DNA from: a virus
DNA: 20,691 bases
Virus record (IMG/VR): IMGVR_UViG_3300032267_001754
Coordinates: 1 to 20,691 of that record
Direction: 5' to 3' (one strand)
Below, one piece after another: positions 20,299 to 20,691 of this stretch (the stretch's first letter is position 1; every line of letters starts with the position of its first letter). The notes under the pieces are model-generated. The model worked only from the letters and a program-made list of their open reading frames with translations. It was not told the DNA's origin and made no database searches. The translations under genes and the position numbers were made by a program.

Positions 20299-20691
20299 TT
20301 ATCCGTTTAAAATATCATCCTCTGATATTCCAAGTATTCTAGCTTTTAATTCATCCATTGTGCCAAGACGCTCAATCTCTTTTTTTATACTATTTTTCCT
20401 AAGCTCTGCAATTTTTAATAGTTTTTGCCTAGACTCTTCCTGCTTCCACATTTCTACGAGATTTAAAATACTCGCATTCTCTTTAACTTGTTTACTAAGT
20501 CTTTCGCTTCTTTTTACTTTAAGATCTTGTAATAATTTTTGTTGACGATTAACGCAGTCGTTATACTCTTTTCTTGCTGTACTACTAGCTTCTACTACGG
20601 CCATTGGAATTTTACCATCTTCTTGAGTTGCTATATCTATTTGATCTTGTAATGCCGTAATTGTTTGTTGAATACTAGATGATATTACTAC
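20299..20691 (-). CDS. Partial coiled-coil protein, 5' end outside the window
   Basis: The frame is open from the right edge through to the TAA at 20299, giving at least 130 residues. An internal ATG at 20604 has no ribosome binding site, and the codons upstream (ending SIQQTITALQDQIDIATQEDGKIP) read as protein, so the gene very probably starts beyond the window. The visible part is strongly helical and charged (KVKRSERLSKQVKENASIL, WKQEESRQKLLKIAEL) and ends GTMDELKARILGISEDDILNG. The nuclease gene starts 4 nt after its stop. Position upstream of terL makes a small terminase subunit possible, but no DNA-binding fold is recognised. Confidence 0.7.
   Translation of the reverse strand, partial: VVISSSIQQTITALQDQIDIATQEDGKIPMAVVEASSTARKEYNDCVNRQQKLLQDLKVKRSERLSKQVKENASILNLVEMWKQEESRQKLLKIAELRKNSIKKEIERLGTMDELKARILGISEDDILNG

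Overview
The window is an AT-rich stretch of the late (structural, packaging and lysis) region of a tailed double-stranded DNA phage (Caudoviricetes). The anchors are a T4 gp17-type terminase large subunit, a portal protein, a PhoH-like ATPase, a small SleB-type cell wall hydrolase and about 10 kb of tail-fibre/adhesin genes. There are no bacterial housekeeping genes, rRNA, tRNA, transposase, integrase or CRISPR array. The low GC, TAA-dominated stops and Asn/Ile/Lys-rich proteins suggest an AT-rich, probably aquatic host; the host cannot be named from this sequence.

Layout. Positions 1-1539 (minus strand) carry a lysis-type cassette: a 49-aa coiled-coil protein, a 27-aa single-helix membrane protein, an unknown 139-aa protein and the hydrolase. 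After these come a 62-aa paralogue of the 49-aa protein and a gene leaving the window at base 1. The cassette from about 430 to 1535 is much richer in GC than everything else. Positions 1616-2000 hold no convincing gene. Position 2903 down to 2001 is an unknown, probably virion-associated, beta-rich protein. From a divergent intergenic spacer at 2904-2946 the plus strand runs to 15581: a small membrane protein, a four-helix membrane/coiled-coil protein, then 13 consecutive fibre genes (4175-13862), two conserved phage proteins of unknown function and PhoH. The plus block converges, with 19 bp between stop codons, on a minus-strand packaging operon: a 5'-truncated coiled-coil gene, an XPF/ERCC4-type nuclease, terL and portal.

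The fibre block is the most unusual part. Instead of one or two long fibre genes there are many short ones built from a few parts. Type A genes (88-93 aa, plus one 145-aa hybrid) open with a cap ending in TGQLDLRY and close with a GxIAW...YICLSG...W segment. Type B genes (286-404 aa) open with another cap, carry Gly-Gly-Gly/Asn beta-roll repeats like YadA heads, and end in a DG-R-LTLDF-NGIY segment and a TG-(T/S/I/R)-(I/L)-V tail. Reading frames shift between genes, so they are separate proteins.

A short motif, GTGTAA(T), sits 8-12 nt (once 18 nt) upstream of eleven start codons on both strands and divides the plus block into units of one to three genes. Genes inside a unit lack it and are separated by 1-9 nt or overlap. 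I read it as a phage-specific late promoter giving leaderless or nearly leaderless messages, or as a non-canonical translation-start signal. A variant, GTGATA(A/G), stands 9 nt before the two small coiled-coil paralogues.
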